From an uncultured Desulfobulbaceae bacterium (GTDB lineage Bacteria; Desulfobacterota; Desulfobulbia; Desulfobulbales; BM004), in contig CAMYJP010000156.1 in NCBI GenBank assembly GCA_947258675.1, positions 1-5,479 on the forward strand: 5,479 bases of DNA. Direction: 5' to 3'. Both the position numbers and the translations under genes were made by a program. Position 1 is the first letter of the stretch. Every line of letters starts with the position of its first letter. Positions 1 through 5,479 of this stretch are shown piece by piece. Below the pieces are notes generated by a model. It saw nothing but the letters and a program-made list of their open reading frames with translations. It had not been told where the DNA came from and did no database searches.

Positions 1-1486
1 GTTCTGTCGGCTTGCTAAATTCTTTTCCTGTAGCCAACAGAATATCGCCCAGATGTCTGGTATTAAAAAGCGGACCCATGACCGGCTGCAACAATCCCGT
101 GATTCCAGTCCGCGGAGAATAATCGCCCCAAGATTCCATCATAGTATGGGTTGGTAGCACCAGATGTGATGATGTTGTGGTCTCATCAGGATAACCAGTA
201 AAACTCACCACCATTTCTACTTTTTGGAGATTTTCTTGGAATTTCCAGGAGGGAGGAAGGGAAAATACCGGATTGGTGTTAAGTAATAGCAGGAGATCGA
301 TTTCACCCTGTCCCATCTGGTCAGAGAACTTCTTCATCTGCTTCCCTGTTGCTGTTTGGTCGAGAGCAGAAACAGAATGAAAATCGATGAGTTCTCTGCT
401 TTTGTTTTTCATTAAACAGAGAAGATTTGCAGCAACAGCTATGGCTGTGGCGTCTGGATCGGAATGCGTCAGCCCGGATGCTAAAACCAGTGGTCGCTCT
501 GCCAGCAGAAAGCGGTTTGCAAGTTTTTCTATGATATCCTGAGAAATGCTGCTACCTTTAAGTCTGTTGGAGAACTGCGAAGCTTGGAAGGTTTTATCCA
601 GTAATCCTTTTAATTGTGGATCAACTGATAGGCCGTTTTTAATGATCTTTTTATGTGAAATTTCAAGTAATGCTCCTGCTGCGAGCCACTCCTCTTCTGG
701 TGGAATAATTAGCTGAATATCAGCATTTGCAGCGGTCATTGACCGCCGGGAGCCGATATAGACGAAAAGATTTTTCGAGTCTTTATATGGTGCATTAAAT
801 TTTGCGAACTGTTTTGCATAATCGACATTAGAGAGCCATGTTTCCAGAAATCCTGCTCCAAAGGATATCAACAGATCAGCTTCAGCAATTCGGTAATAAG
901 GTATACCATCTTTGCCAAAGACAATTCTATTGGCAGTACGCAGAGGTTCATACCCAAAAGGCTCATAGACCACATGCCTTCCTCCACCTGTCCTCTCAAG
1001 CCAATCATCTATCAGAGCTTTCATAGAACCGTTTATAAGTTCACTTAGAAAGACAATTCGCTCGCCTCGACCTTTTTGATTGAGTTCTTTGAGTTTGGTC
1101 GACAAGGTTTCCATACCTTTTGGCCAAGAAGTTGGTTCAAAAGTGTGCTCCCCTCTTTTTTGGGGTCCGGCAAAACGATCCGGGTTATAGAGGCCGTGCA
1201 GGGATGCCTGGCCACGGACACAGAGAGCGCCACGATTGACTGGATGATTGGGATTCCCTTCTACCTTGATAATTCTGCCGTCACGGTTTTTGGCGAGCAT
1301 ACCACAACCGGCAGGACATTCCCTGCAGGTGGTGGCATACCAGGTCGCCTCACCGGGAATTATATCCTCTGCAGGGATGATATAGGGGATAAGTTTGCGG
1401 GCTGAATCAGAAGAACAACCCATGGAAGCACTTGTTCCGGCAAGACCTATGGCTTTGAGAAAATCTCGGCGATTAATATGCGACAT
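1..1486 (-). CDS. Tat-exported [4Fe-4S]/molybdopterin-family oxidoreductase subunit, ActB/QrcB-like (3' end off window)
   Basis: The reading frame is open from the ATG at 1486 to the left edge, giving 495 visible residues and no stop, so the C-terminus is missing. The N-terminus has a twin-arginine leader (RRDFLK, residues 6-11) followed by a short hydrophobic stretch, predicting folded export to the periplasmic face. Next comes a complete ferredoxin-like cluster site, CxxCxxxC plus a distal Cys (C54, C57, C61, C89), in a context (TTCRECPAGCG, then EGNPNHPVNRGALCVRGQA) typical of the subunits of alternative complex III (ActB) and menaquinone reductase (QrcB). Later blocks also fit this family: FLETWLS, a YIG...SMTAANAD block, TNPVFSLP and ESWGDYSPR. 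In the characterised relatives the catalytic-type domain does not hold a molybdenum cofactor and the protein relays electrons between quinone and cytochromes; whether that holds here cannot be seen. The start is chosen because it gives the Tat leader immediately, with a weak GGGA ribosome site five bases upstream. Cys24 (SMGC) is a poor lipobox. The gene lies 140 bases after the small methyltransferase gene and may have its own promoter. Family assignment is firm; the exact complex is not resolved. Confidence 0.9.
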   Translation of the reverse strand, partial: MSHINRRDFLKAIGLAGTSASMGCSSDSARKLIPYIIPAEDIIPGEATWYATTCRECPAGCGMLAKNRDGRIIKVEGNPNHPVNRGALCVRGQASLHGLYNPDRFAGPQKRGEHTFEPTSWPKGMETLSTKLKELNQKGRGERIVFLSELINGSMKALIDDWLERTGGGRHVVYEPFGYEPLRTANRIVFGKDGIPYYRIAEADLLISFGAGFLETWLSNVDYAKQFAKFNAPYKDSKNLFVYIGSRRSMTAANADIQLIIPPEEEWLAAGALLEISHKKIIKNGLSVDPQLKGLLDKTFQASQFSNRLKGSSISQDIIEKLANRFLLAERPLVLASGLTHSDPDATAIAVAANLLCLMKNKSRELIDFHSVSALDQTATGKQMKKFSDQMGQGEIDLLLLLNTNPVFSLPPSWKFQENLQKVEMVVSFTGYPDETTTSSHLVLPTHTMMESWGDYSPRTGITGLLQPVMGPLFNTRHLGDILLATGKEFSKPTE

Positions 1487-1561
1487 AAAGGTCCCATGTT
1501 TTCATTTCTCTTTGGCTGCAAATCTGTCTGGGAGTCATTCTTTTTTGTGGAAATTTTTCCT

Positions 1562-1590
1562 AGCATAAAGAAAACTGAAACAGGTTACAA
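1562..1590 (-). promoter_or_regulatory. Candidate sigma-70-type promoter for the oxidoreductase gene
   Basis: Reading the minus strand, TTGTAA (1590-1585) is followed after exactly 17 bases by TATGCT (1567-1562). Each hexamer matches the consensus at four of six positions. It sits in the largest AT-rich gap of the window (1487-1626), about 75 bases before the oxidoreductase start. A short near-palindrome, GGAAATTTTTCC (1549-1560), falls where transcription would begin and could be an operator, but AT-rich DNA produces such matches by chance. No clear rho-independent terminator for the upstream gene is visible in this gap, so read-through from the upstream operon is equally possible. Confidence 0.3.
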
Positions 1591-1626
1591 TCCCATAATA
1601 AAATTTTGATTACGAAACTCTCCACT

Positions 1627-2223
1627 TCATTTTTCTTTCACCGCCACTCCCAGAATCGCAAATCGGGATTCTTTGTAACTAGGTAGTAATTTGAGGCTGG
1701 ACTGAGCCAGAAAATCTCTGAATTCTTGGCCATGGAAGCGATTTTCTCGGGGGTGATCGAGAATGTATTTAAAAAGAAAATTAGCATAGAGGGGCGGGTA
1801 AATTTCCTCAAAATAAAAATAGCCTTTCGGCTTGAGGACTCGCGATACTTCCTGAATTCCGCTCTGCCAATCTTCCAGGTGATGGACAATACCGTAATTA
1901 AAAACAGCATCAAAGCTTTTATCCTGATAGGGTAAGGATTGGGCGTCTCCTGCCAGAAGCTGCAACTGTTTTAATTGCCAAACTGCCTGTTTCCTTCTGG
2001 CAAGTTCGAGCATTTCAGGATCAATATCCAGTCCATCAATCCTGGAAGGCATAAAAGTATCCGAGATTATTTTTGCGCCAACTCCACTGCCACAGCCTAT
2101 TTCTAGAAACCGGCAACCTGCCGGCAAGTCTTGTGTCTGCTTAAAAAAATGGGCTTCTCGCTTCTGGACGTAGCGACGAACCGGGCTATTTACCCAGATA
2201 CGTTCAGGCCAGTTAACCTTCAT
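1627..2223 (-). CDS. Class I SAM-dependent methyltransferase (Methyltransf_11 type), substrate unknown
   Basis: This is a soluble protein of 198 residues with a compact Rossmann-fold methyltransferase core. Visible motifs are motif I LEIGCGSG (40-47), which binds the SAM methionine moiety; the acidic strand-2 end GLDID (64-68), expected to hold the ribose hydroxyls; AGDAQSLPY (91-99) with the adenine-contacting Asp93; FDAVFNYGIVHHL (104-116); and EVSRVLKPKG (125-134). The C-terminal part is short and gives no substrate clue. The ATG at 2223 overlaps the TGA of the preceding ubiE-like gene (ATGA, four shared bases), and GGAA lies just upstream inside the ubiE coding end, so the two are translationally coupled. 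This suggests it acts in the same pathway, perhaps a second modification of the quinone or of an Ebo-related metabolite. That is inference from position only. The fold assignment is secure; the substrate is not. Confidence 0.9.
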   Translation of the reverse strand: MKVNWPERIWVNSPVRRYVQKREAHFFKQTQDLPAGCRFLEIGCGSGVGAKIISDTFMPSRIDGLDIDPEMLELARRKQAVWQLKQLQLLAGDAQSLPYQDKSFDAVFNYGIVHHLEDWQSGIQEVSRVLKPKGYFYFEEIYPPLYANFLFKYILDHPRENRFHGQEFRDFLAQSSLKLLPSYKESRFAILGVAVKEK

Positions 2224-2951
2224 ATCTTTTCCAAGTTTTTTTCAATTTCATAAATAGTATCTTTTTTACCATGGTAGATTTTGGCTATGCCAAAGGTAAG
2301 CTTTTTTATTCCGAGACAGCTAAATCCTGCTTTTTTAATCTCCTGCAAGAATTCAGAGTCATGCGGAAATTCGTCCACGGAATCGGAGAGGTAACTATAT
2401 GCGTAATGTGTCCGCGAGAGTAAATTTCCGACCGGTGGCAGAATATAGTCGAAGTAGAAACGGTATATTCTACCGAGAATCAGGCCGTCTGGATAGGAGA
2501 ATTCCATAATACAGAGCTGTCCCCCTGGTTTGAGAACACGGTAAAATTCTTCTAAAGCCAAATAACGTTCTTCAATATTGCGAATGCCAAAGGCAATAGT
2601 CAGCGCATCTACTGAATCAGTTTTAATGGGCAGCCAGCGGCCATCCCCTGCGGAAACACTGATACGACCTTCCATCTTTCGGGTATATATCTTTTCTTTA
2701 CCAACAGCCAACATGGCTGGAGAAAAATCTACTCCCATCACATAAGATGCTGGGTGATGCCGGCAGATCTCAAGGGCAACTTCAGCTGTGCCGATCGCCA
2801 CATCAAGTACTATATTGCCTTTACTGAGATGGAGAGTCTGAGCCAATGCTCGTCGCCAGTAAATGTCCCTTCGGAGCGACAGAAAACTATTCTGGAAGTC
2901 GTAGGATCCAGCTATGCTTTCAAACATTGCTTTTACGGCGGTATCCTTCAT
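2220..2951 (-). CDS. ubiE/menG: UbiE/MenG-family quinone C-methyltransferase (demethylmenaquinone methyltransferase)
   Basis: The 243-residue product is of normal family length. It is expected to transfer a methyl group from SAM to the ring of demethylmenaquinone (or the equivalent ubiquinone precursor) at the cytoplasmic face of the membrane. Visible hallmarks are the N-terminal block YDFQNSFLSLRRDIYW (17-32), SAM motif I VLDVAIGTAE (48-57), GVDFS (73-77), the DALTIAFGIRNIEER block (115-129), the second UbiE signature RVLKPGGQLCIMEFS (138-152), and SYLSDSVDEFP (186-196). Motif I reads GTAE rather than the more usual GTGD, and the first signature has Asp29 where many members have His. I believe related variants occur in deltaproteobacterial homologues, but this is from memory. 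The reading frame could extend two codons to a TTG at 2957. I prefer ATG at 2951 because the GAG ribosome-site-like bases would be too close to the TTG. It follows the cytochrome gene by 79 bases, with no terminator seen, and overlaps the next methyltransferase gene by four bases. With no other quinone genes in view, the exact quinone cannot be fixed; menaquinone is favoured by the respiratory context. Confidence 0.88.
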   Translation of the reverse strand: MKDTAVKAMFESIAGSYDFQNSFLSLRRDIYWRRALAQTLHLSKGNIVLDVAIGTAEVALEICRHHPASYVMGVDFSPAMLAVGKEKIYTRKMEGRISVSAGDGRWLPIKTDSVDALTIAFGIRNIEERYLALEEFYRVLKPGGQLCIMEFSYPDGLILGRIYRFYFDYILPPVGNLLSRTHYAYSYLSDSVDEFPHDSEFLQEIKKAGFSCLGIKKLTFGIAKIYHGKKDTIYEIEKNLEKI

Positions 2952-3030
2952 TATCAATTCTCAGCTAGTGTCGAGTCTATGAACAATGATACGGAAAGAA
3001 GAGGAAGACTTATTTAATAATAAAATCAGT

Positions 3031-3726
3031 TCATTTTGCCGGCGCTTGAAAAAGGTGATCAAGGTATGAATACAATTCACTGACCTGATTATCTGAAAGG
3101 TCAATTGGAGAAAAGGCAGGCATAGGCGGAACAGGCTGTCTGAGCCAGCCGGAAAAATATTGGGGTTTTTCAAGCAGTTTAGAGTTCCATATATGGTCTT
3201 TAGAAACAACTATGTTAGCACCGTAAGGGTGGCAGCCACTGCAGTTGGATCGGAAAATTTCTCGCCCCACAGTATATTCAGGTAGAGCTGGCGGTGTGCG
3301 ACCTGCAAATACTAATTCTGCACCCAGATAAGCCAGCACAATAACTATGGACAGGCAGAGAGTGAATAGCACTGCGACCGACTTTGATATCTCTGTTGCA
3401 TTCCGGCTGATAATAAGAGCAATTAAGAGCAGAAAAAAAAGGGCTCCCGCAAGAACCATTTTTATCTTGATGGGAAAGATCCAGGCTCCTGAAAAGTATT
3501 GTTGCCAGTCCATAATGCCGGCTATGACAGTTGGCACCAGAAAAATAAGTCCAGCTGCAGCGCAAAACCGGACACAACCAATCATTGTTTTGTTCCTTGA
3601 CATTGATGCGATGAGAATCAAAGCAAAACTACCCACCAGGAGACCGATGGGCATATTCACCTGGGTGGGATGAATGGGGTGTGTATAACCAAGTCTTACC
3701 AGGGTTTGATATAAAAAATCGAACAT
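3031..3726 (-). CDS. DUF2231 membrane domain fused to a monohaem cytochrome c
   Basis: The 231-residue protein has two parts. Residues 1 to about 140 form a DUF2231-type membrane domain: a HPIHP motif (16-20) precedes four hydrophobic segments at roughly 27-44, 50-72, 84-106 and 116-138, and the domain ends in the typical LGAELVF. Residues from about 150 form a small cytochrome c with one haem site CSGCH (C162, C165, H166) and a probable axial Met202 in PPMPAF. The haem domain must lie on the outer face of the cytoplasmic membrane, because haem attachment to CxxCH occurs there. The role is inferred to be a membrane-tethered electron carrier, possibly serving the ActB/QrcB-like protein encoded downstream. 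A longer reading from the ATG at 3738 exists, but that ATG is itself part of the ATGGAGGG sequence that supplies a strong ribosome site (GGAGGG, 3731-3736) for the ATG at 3726, so the shorter start is chosen. It lies 113 bases after eboE, a gap containing two hairpin-capable sequences. Confidence 0.9.
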   Translation of the reverse strand: MFDFLYQTLVRLGYTHPIHPTQVNMPIGLLVGSFALILIASMSRNKTMIGCVRFCAAAGLIFLVPTVIAGIMDWQQYFSGAWIFPIKIKMVLAGALFFLLLIALIISRNATEISKSVAVLFTLCLSIVIVLAYLGAELVFAGRTPPALPEYTVGREIFRSNCSGCHPYGANIVVSKDHIWNSKLLEKPQYFSGWLRQPVPPMPAFSPIDLSDNQVSELYSYLDHLFQAPAK

Positions 3727-3730
3727 AATA

Positions 3731-3736
3731 CCCTCC
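3731..3736 (-). promoter_or_regulatory. Ribosome binding site GGAGGG that decides the cytochrome start
   Basis: On the minus strand GGAGGG is followed by TATT and then ATG (3726-3724), a good Shine-Dalgarno arrangement. The alternative in-frame ATG (3738-3736) overlaps this site by one base and has no comparable site ahead of it. The favoured protein therefore begins MFDFLYQ. Confidence 0.7.
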
Positions 3737-3742
3737 ATGAGA

Positions 3743-3790
3743 CATCCGGTTGCGGATGCAGGATTATTTCAGTCATTTTTACTGAATCCT
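3743..3790 (-). promoter_or_regulatory. Two adjacent hairpin-capable inverted repeats between eboE and the cytochrome gene
   Basis: First (in transcription order) is an imperfect hairpin at 3760-3790. An outer five-pair stem AGGAT/ATCCT (3760-3764 with 3786-3790) and an inner five-pair stem TCAGT/ACTGA (3769-3773 with 3781-3785) are separated by a four-base bulge, with a seven-base loop. Second is a perfect six-pair stem CATCCG/CGGATG (3743-3748 with 3753-3758) and a four-base loop, ending six bases before the GGAGGG ribosome site. Neither is followed by a run of T on the minus strand, so they are not convincing intrinsic terminators. They could stabilise or process the mRNA between eboE and the cytochrome gene, or affect ribosome access. 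The function is a guess. Confidence 0.35.
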
Positions 3791-3839
3791 ATTAGTAAAT
3801 GCAAGGAATCAGAACAGTTCAATTTTCCTCAAATAAGGT

Positions 3840-4958
3840 TTACTGAATGTCGTCCGTATTTTTTTGATCAAAGTAATATCGGTGAGCTTTTACCCATTTT
3901 ATTTCACGCACAATTGAATCGGTGAGAGGCAGGGCTTGAAGATCGGGAGGCAGAACGGACCAGGTATATGTCTCAACCTCCATTGGAATATCTTTATCAA
4001 AAAGTGGCAAAATTTCGATAAGAAAGGATTGGGTGCTGGCACAGTCTCTTAATCGGTCAATAAATACGGGAACGTGGAAATGTACCCGCCATTCAAGGAT
4101 ATCTTTGGGTGCTTCGGCCAGAGCGATGTCAAGATCGTTATACCTTAGAAGCGAACCATTTTTTCGAAGTCCTACAGTTTGATGCAGATAGCAGGGTTCT
4201 ACAAATCGTCGAAGCCTCTGAAGGTCAGGATGTTCCAATCTGAGGGCTGAAGATACCTGTACGTGTCCAATATTAATGTCGTTTTCAGCCAACAACTTCA
4301 GGGAATGTTCCGGGGACTCGAACTGAAGGGCCTGGTGGCAGCAATCATAACAGATAGCCAGAAAATGCTTGAGTGATTGAGGTAGGGCAAGTTCATTGAA
4401 GAAATCAACAAATTCAGTGATTGTTTCAATAACACAACCAGGTTCGGGCTCAATAGCCAGCTTGATATCTTTACCGGTAGTTTGAGCGAGATGATCCAGA
4501 AATTCAAGAGCTTGCAAAAGATGTGCTTTGACTAAAGTTTGATCCTCAAAGCCGATACTGTCACGAAACCCTACCGGCACTGTGGAAATTGAGCCTTTCC
4601 TGTTTTCAGGTAGCCATACAGCGAGTAAATTTGCCAATTGTTTCGTATATCGTAACCGTTCAGGATCCCGCCAGTCAGGCAGGTAGACGGTTTCTTTAAT
4701 AGGGACATGATGAAAAGTACCGTAAGGGAAACCGTTAATGGTGGAAACAAAGATATCTTTATCGTTACACCAATTGAGAAAATACTCTATTGTTTGGATA
4801 TTTATTTCCTCGGCTGCTCTGCCTGACAGCCTCAGCCCCAATGGAAAGCTTTTGCGAGGGGAGACTTTTTCTTTAATTAAAGGCACATATCGTCGGACAT
4901 TGGCAAAGATATCATTCCAGCTCTCTGCAGGATGAATATTGGTGCAATATGTGAGCAT
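3840..4958 (-). CDS. eboE: EboE-type metabolite traffic protein (xylose-isomerase-like TIM barrel)
   Basis: The 372-residue product is close to the usual EboE length and is complete from ATG to TAA. Diagnostic EboE features are the opening MLTYCTNIHPAESW, the GLRLSGRAA block (41-49), STINGFPYG (72-80), VYLPDWRD (91-98) and STVPVGF (125-131). It belongs to the sugar phosphate isomerase/epimerase TIM-barrel superfamily. Likely metal or active-site residues, by position at strand ends, are E170 and E172 (EPEPGC), D205 and H208 (YDCCH), H232 (GHVQVSSAL), H293/H295 (HFH) and E327/E329 (MEVETYTW). The biochemical reaction of EboE is not established. Genetic work on the ebo cluster in Nostoc punctiforme showed that the cluster is needed for export of the scytonemin monomer precursor to the periplasm. 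Its start overlaps the eboD stop by one base (TGATG), and AGGA lies eight bases upstream, so translation is coupled. After eboE the usual partner eboF is not the next gene; a cytochrome gene follows instead. The family call is confident; the substrate is unknown. Confidence 0.87.
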   Translation of the reverse strand: MLTYCTNIHPAESWNDIFANVRRYVPLIKEKVSPRKSFPLGLRLSGRAAEEINIQTIEYFLNWCNDKDIFVSTINGFPYGTFHHVPIKETVYLPDWRDPERLRYTKQLANLLAVWLPENRKGSISTVPVGFRDSIGFEDQTLVKAHLLQALEFLDHLAQTTGKDIKLAIEPEPGCVIETITEFVDFFNELALPQSLKHFLAICYDCCHQALQFESPEHSLKLLAENDINIGHVQVSSALRLEHPDLQRLRRFVEPCYLHQTVGLRKNGSLLRYNDLDIALAEAPKDILEWRVHFHVPVFIDRLRDCASTQSFLIEILPLFDKDIPMEVETYTWSVLPPDLQALPLTDSIVREIKWVKAHRYYFDQKNTDDIQ

Positions 4959-5479
4959 CAGTTGTGTCCTGATCCCATGGCAACAGAGTTGAGAGAGAGA
5001 TTTTTATTACTATCTGTACCCGCGGAAAGCAGTAAAGAAGATTGCCCATTTTCCAGATGATTGTTGAGCCGTTCATTCCTGCTGTGATGGCGAGCAGTAA
5101 GCAGACGAATGCAGTGATGCATGATTTTGGAGTCAATTTCATGTAGTTCTTTTACATGTCCAAGCCCTGTTAACATGGTAATTGTGAGTTCTCCACCCAA
5201 ATGTTCACGGAATTCTGATAAGGCAAGCTGCACGTCTAAGTGGTTGATAGTAGAATGAAAAAGTTTGAGTCCGAGATCTTCCAGTATTGTCAGAATTTTT
5301 TCAAGGTTATCCTGGGATAGAAGACCACGCTGCCAAGAGTACAGAGAATCAAGCGCAATTCCAACTGCAACTGCTTCTCCGTGGCTGATGTCCCCTCTGG
5401 CCATTTCCTCAAGCTTGGGGGCGGCCCAGTGGCCGAAATCAAGAGGCCGTGATGAATCAAACTCAAAAGGGTCGCCATG
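4958..5479 (-). CDS. eboD: EboD-type 3-dehydroquinate synthase-like sugar-phosphate cyclase (5' part off window)
   Basis: The frame is open from the right edge to TGA at 4960-4958, giving 173 residues of the C-terminal domain. The NAD-binding N-terminal half is missing from the window. The fragment begins HGDPFEFDSSRPLDFGHW and continues to SHGEAVAVGIALDS. These are the dehydroquinate-synthase C-domain motifs, where His17 and His33 of the fragment match the two zinc-ligand histidines (the third ligand, a Glu, lies off the window). The first residues and the GELTITML...HEID block fit the EboD branch, and the following gene is eboE, which supports the assignment over a housekeeping AroB. Two oddities are visible. 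Pro21 occupies the position of the second histidine of the family GHxxxH motif. After about residue 130 a tail of about 43 residues, rich in Ser, Asn and Leu, extends past the expected end. The substrate of EboD is unproven; a sugar-phosphate cyclisation is expected from the family. An internal ATG at 5404 is not the start, because conserved sequence continues upstream of it. Confidence 0.87.
   Translation of the reverse strand, partial: HGDPFEFDSSRPLDFGHWAAPKLEEMARGDISHGEAVAVGIALDSLYSWQRGLLSQDNLEKILTILEDLGLKLFHSTINHLDVQLALSEFREHLGGELTITMLTGLGHVKELHEIDSKIMHHCIRLLTARHHSRNERLNNHLENGQSSLLLSAGTDSNKNLSLNSVAMGSGHN

Noticed and set aside
1076..1405. Plus-strand open frame of 109 residues
   Set aside because: It lies antisense to the Fe-S region of the oxidoreductase gene, has no recognisable domain, and the minus-strand frame there carries clear conserved motifs.
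1415..1425. Cys24 of the oxidoreductase as a lipoprotein attachment site
   Set aside because: The residues before it (SMG) lack the usual Leu at -3 and do not form a good lipobox; plain Tat export is the simpler reading.
2220..2957. GTAE instead of GTGD in SAM motif I and Asp instead of His in the first signature of UbiE, as signs of a new activity
   Set aside because: The remaining family blocks are intact, and similar variants are, as far as I recall, common in deltaproteobacterial UbiE proteins, so it looks like lineage variation.
2952..3030. Terminator or promoter between the cytochrome and ubiE genes
   Set aside because: No stem followed by a T-run and no well-spaced promoter hexamers are seen in these 79 bases; they are treated as an ordinary intra-operon spacer.
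3347..3673. Plus-strand open frame of 108 residues
   Set aside because: It is antisense to the transmembrane part of the DUF2231-cytochrome gene; no ribosome site or family motif is seen.
4958..5404. Complete 148-residue gene beginning at the ATG at 5404
   Set aside because: The same frame stays open to the right edge and its upstream part carries conserved cyclase sequence (FGHWAA), so this ATG is an internal Met of a longer eboD.
4958..5479. Housekeeping AroB (3-dehydroquinate synthase of the shikimate pathway)
   Set aside because: The fragment has EboD-like sequence (GDPFEF, FGHWAA, HEID), lacks the second motif His, and is fused translationally to eboE rather than to aromatic biosynthesis genes.

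Overview
All six protein-coding genes in this 5.5 kb window lie on the minus strand and are tightly packed, so transcription runs from the right edge to the left edge. Both edge genes are cut. The 3-dehydroquinate-synthase-like gene at the right edge lacks its 5' part, and the molybdopterin-family oxidoreductase at the left edge lacks its 3' part. I see no RNA gene, insertion sequence, CRISPR array or credible plus-strand gene. The base composition is moderate and looks even across the window.

In transcription order the genes are: (1) the end of an EboD-type sugar-phosphate cyclase, 5479-4958; (2) an EboE-type TIM-barrel protein, 4958-3840, overlapping eboD by one base (TGATG); (3) a DUF2231 membrane domain fused to a single-haem cytochrome c, 3726-3031; (4) a UbiE/MenG quinone C-methyltransferase, 2951-2220; (5) a small class I SAM methyltransferase, 2223-1627, overlapping ubiE by ATGA; (6) a Tat-exported [4Fe-4S]/molybdopterin-family subunit resembling ActB of alternative complex III and QrcB, 1486 to beyond the left edge.

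The organism is probably a Gram-negative bacterium with a menaquinone-based respiratory chain. Evidence for this is the quinone methyltransferase, the Tat leader on a periplasmic oxidoreductase and the membrane-anchored cytochrome c. The style of the UbiE and ActB/QrcB-like proteins suggests a deltaproteobacterial (Desulfobacterota-like) or similar lineage, but this is an inference from remembered family resemblance, not a search.

The most interesting point is the combination. The ebo gene cluster is known from cyanobacteria, Bacteroidetes, other bacteria and a eustigmatophyte plastid, and in Nostoc punctiforme it is needed to deliver a scytonemin precursor to the periplasm. Here its D and E genes run straight into quinone-modifying and periplasmic electron-transfer genes. 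A plausible but untested reading is that an Ebo-dependent metabolite reaches or crosses the membrane next to an electron-transfer module. The eboD fragment also has proline in place of the second histidine of the dehydroquinate-synthase HxxxH motif, and a low-complexity C-terminal tail of about 43 residues.
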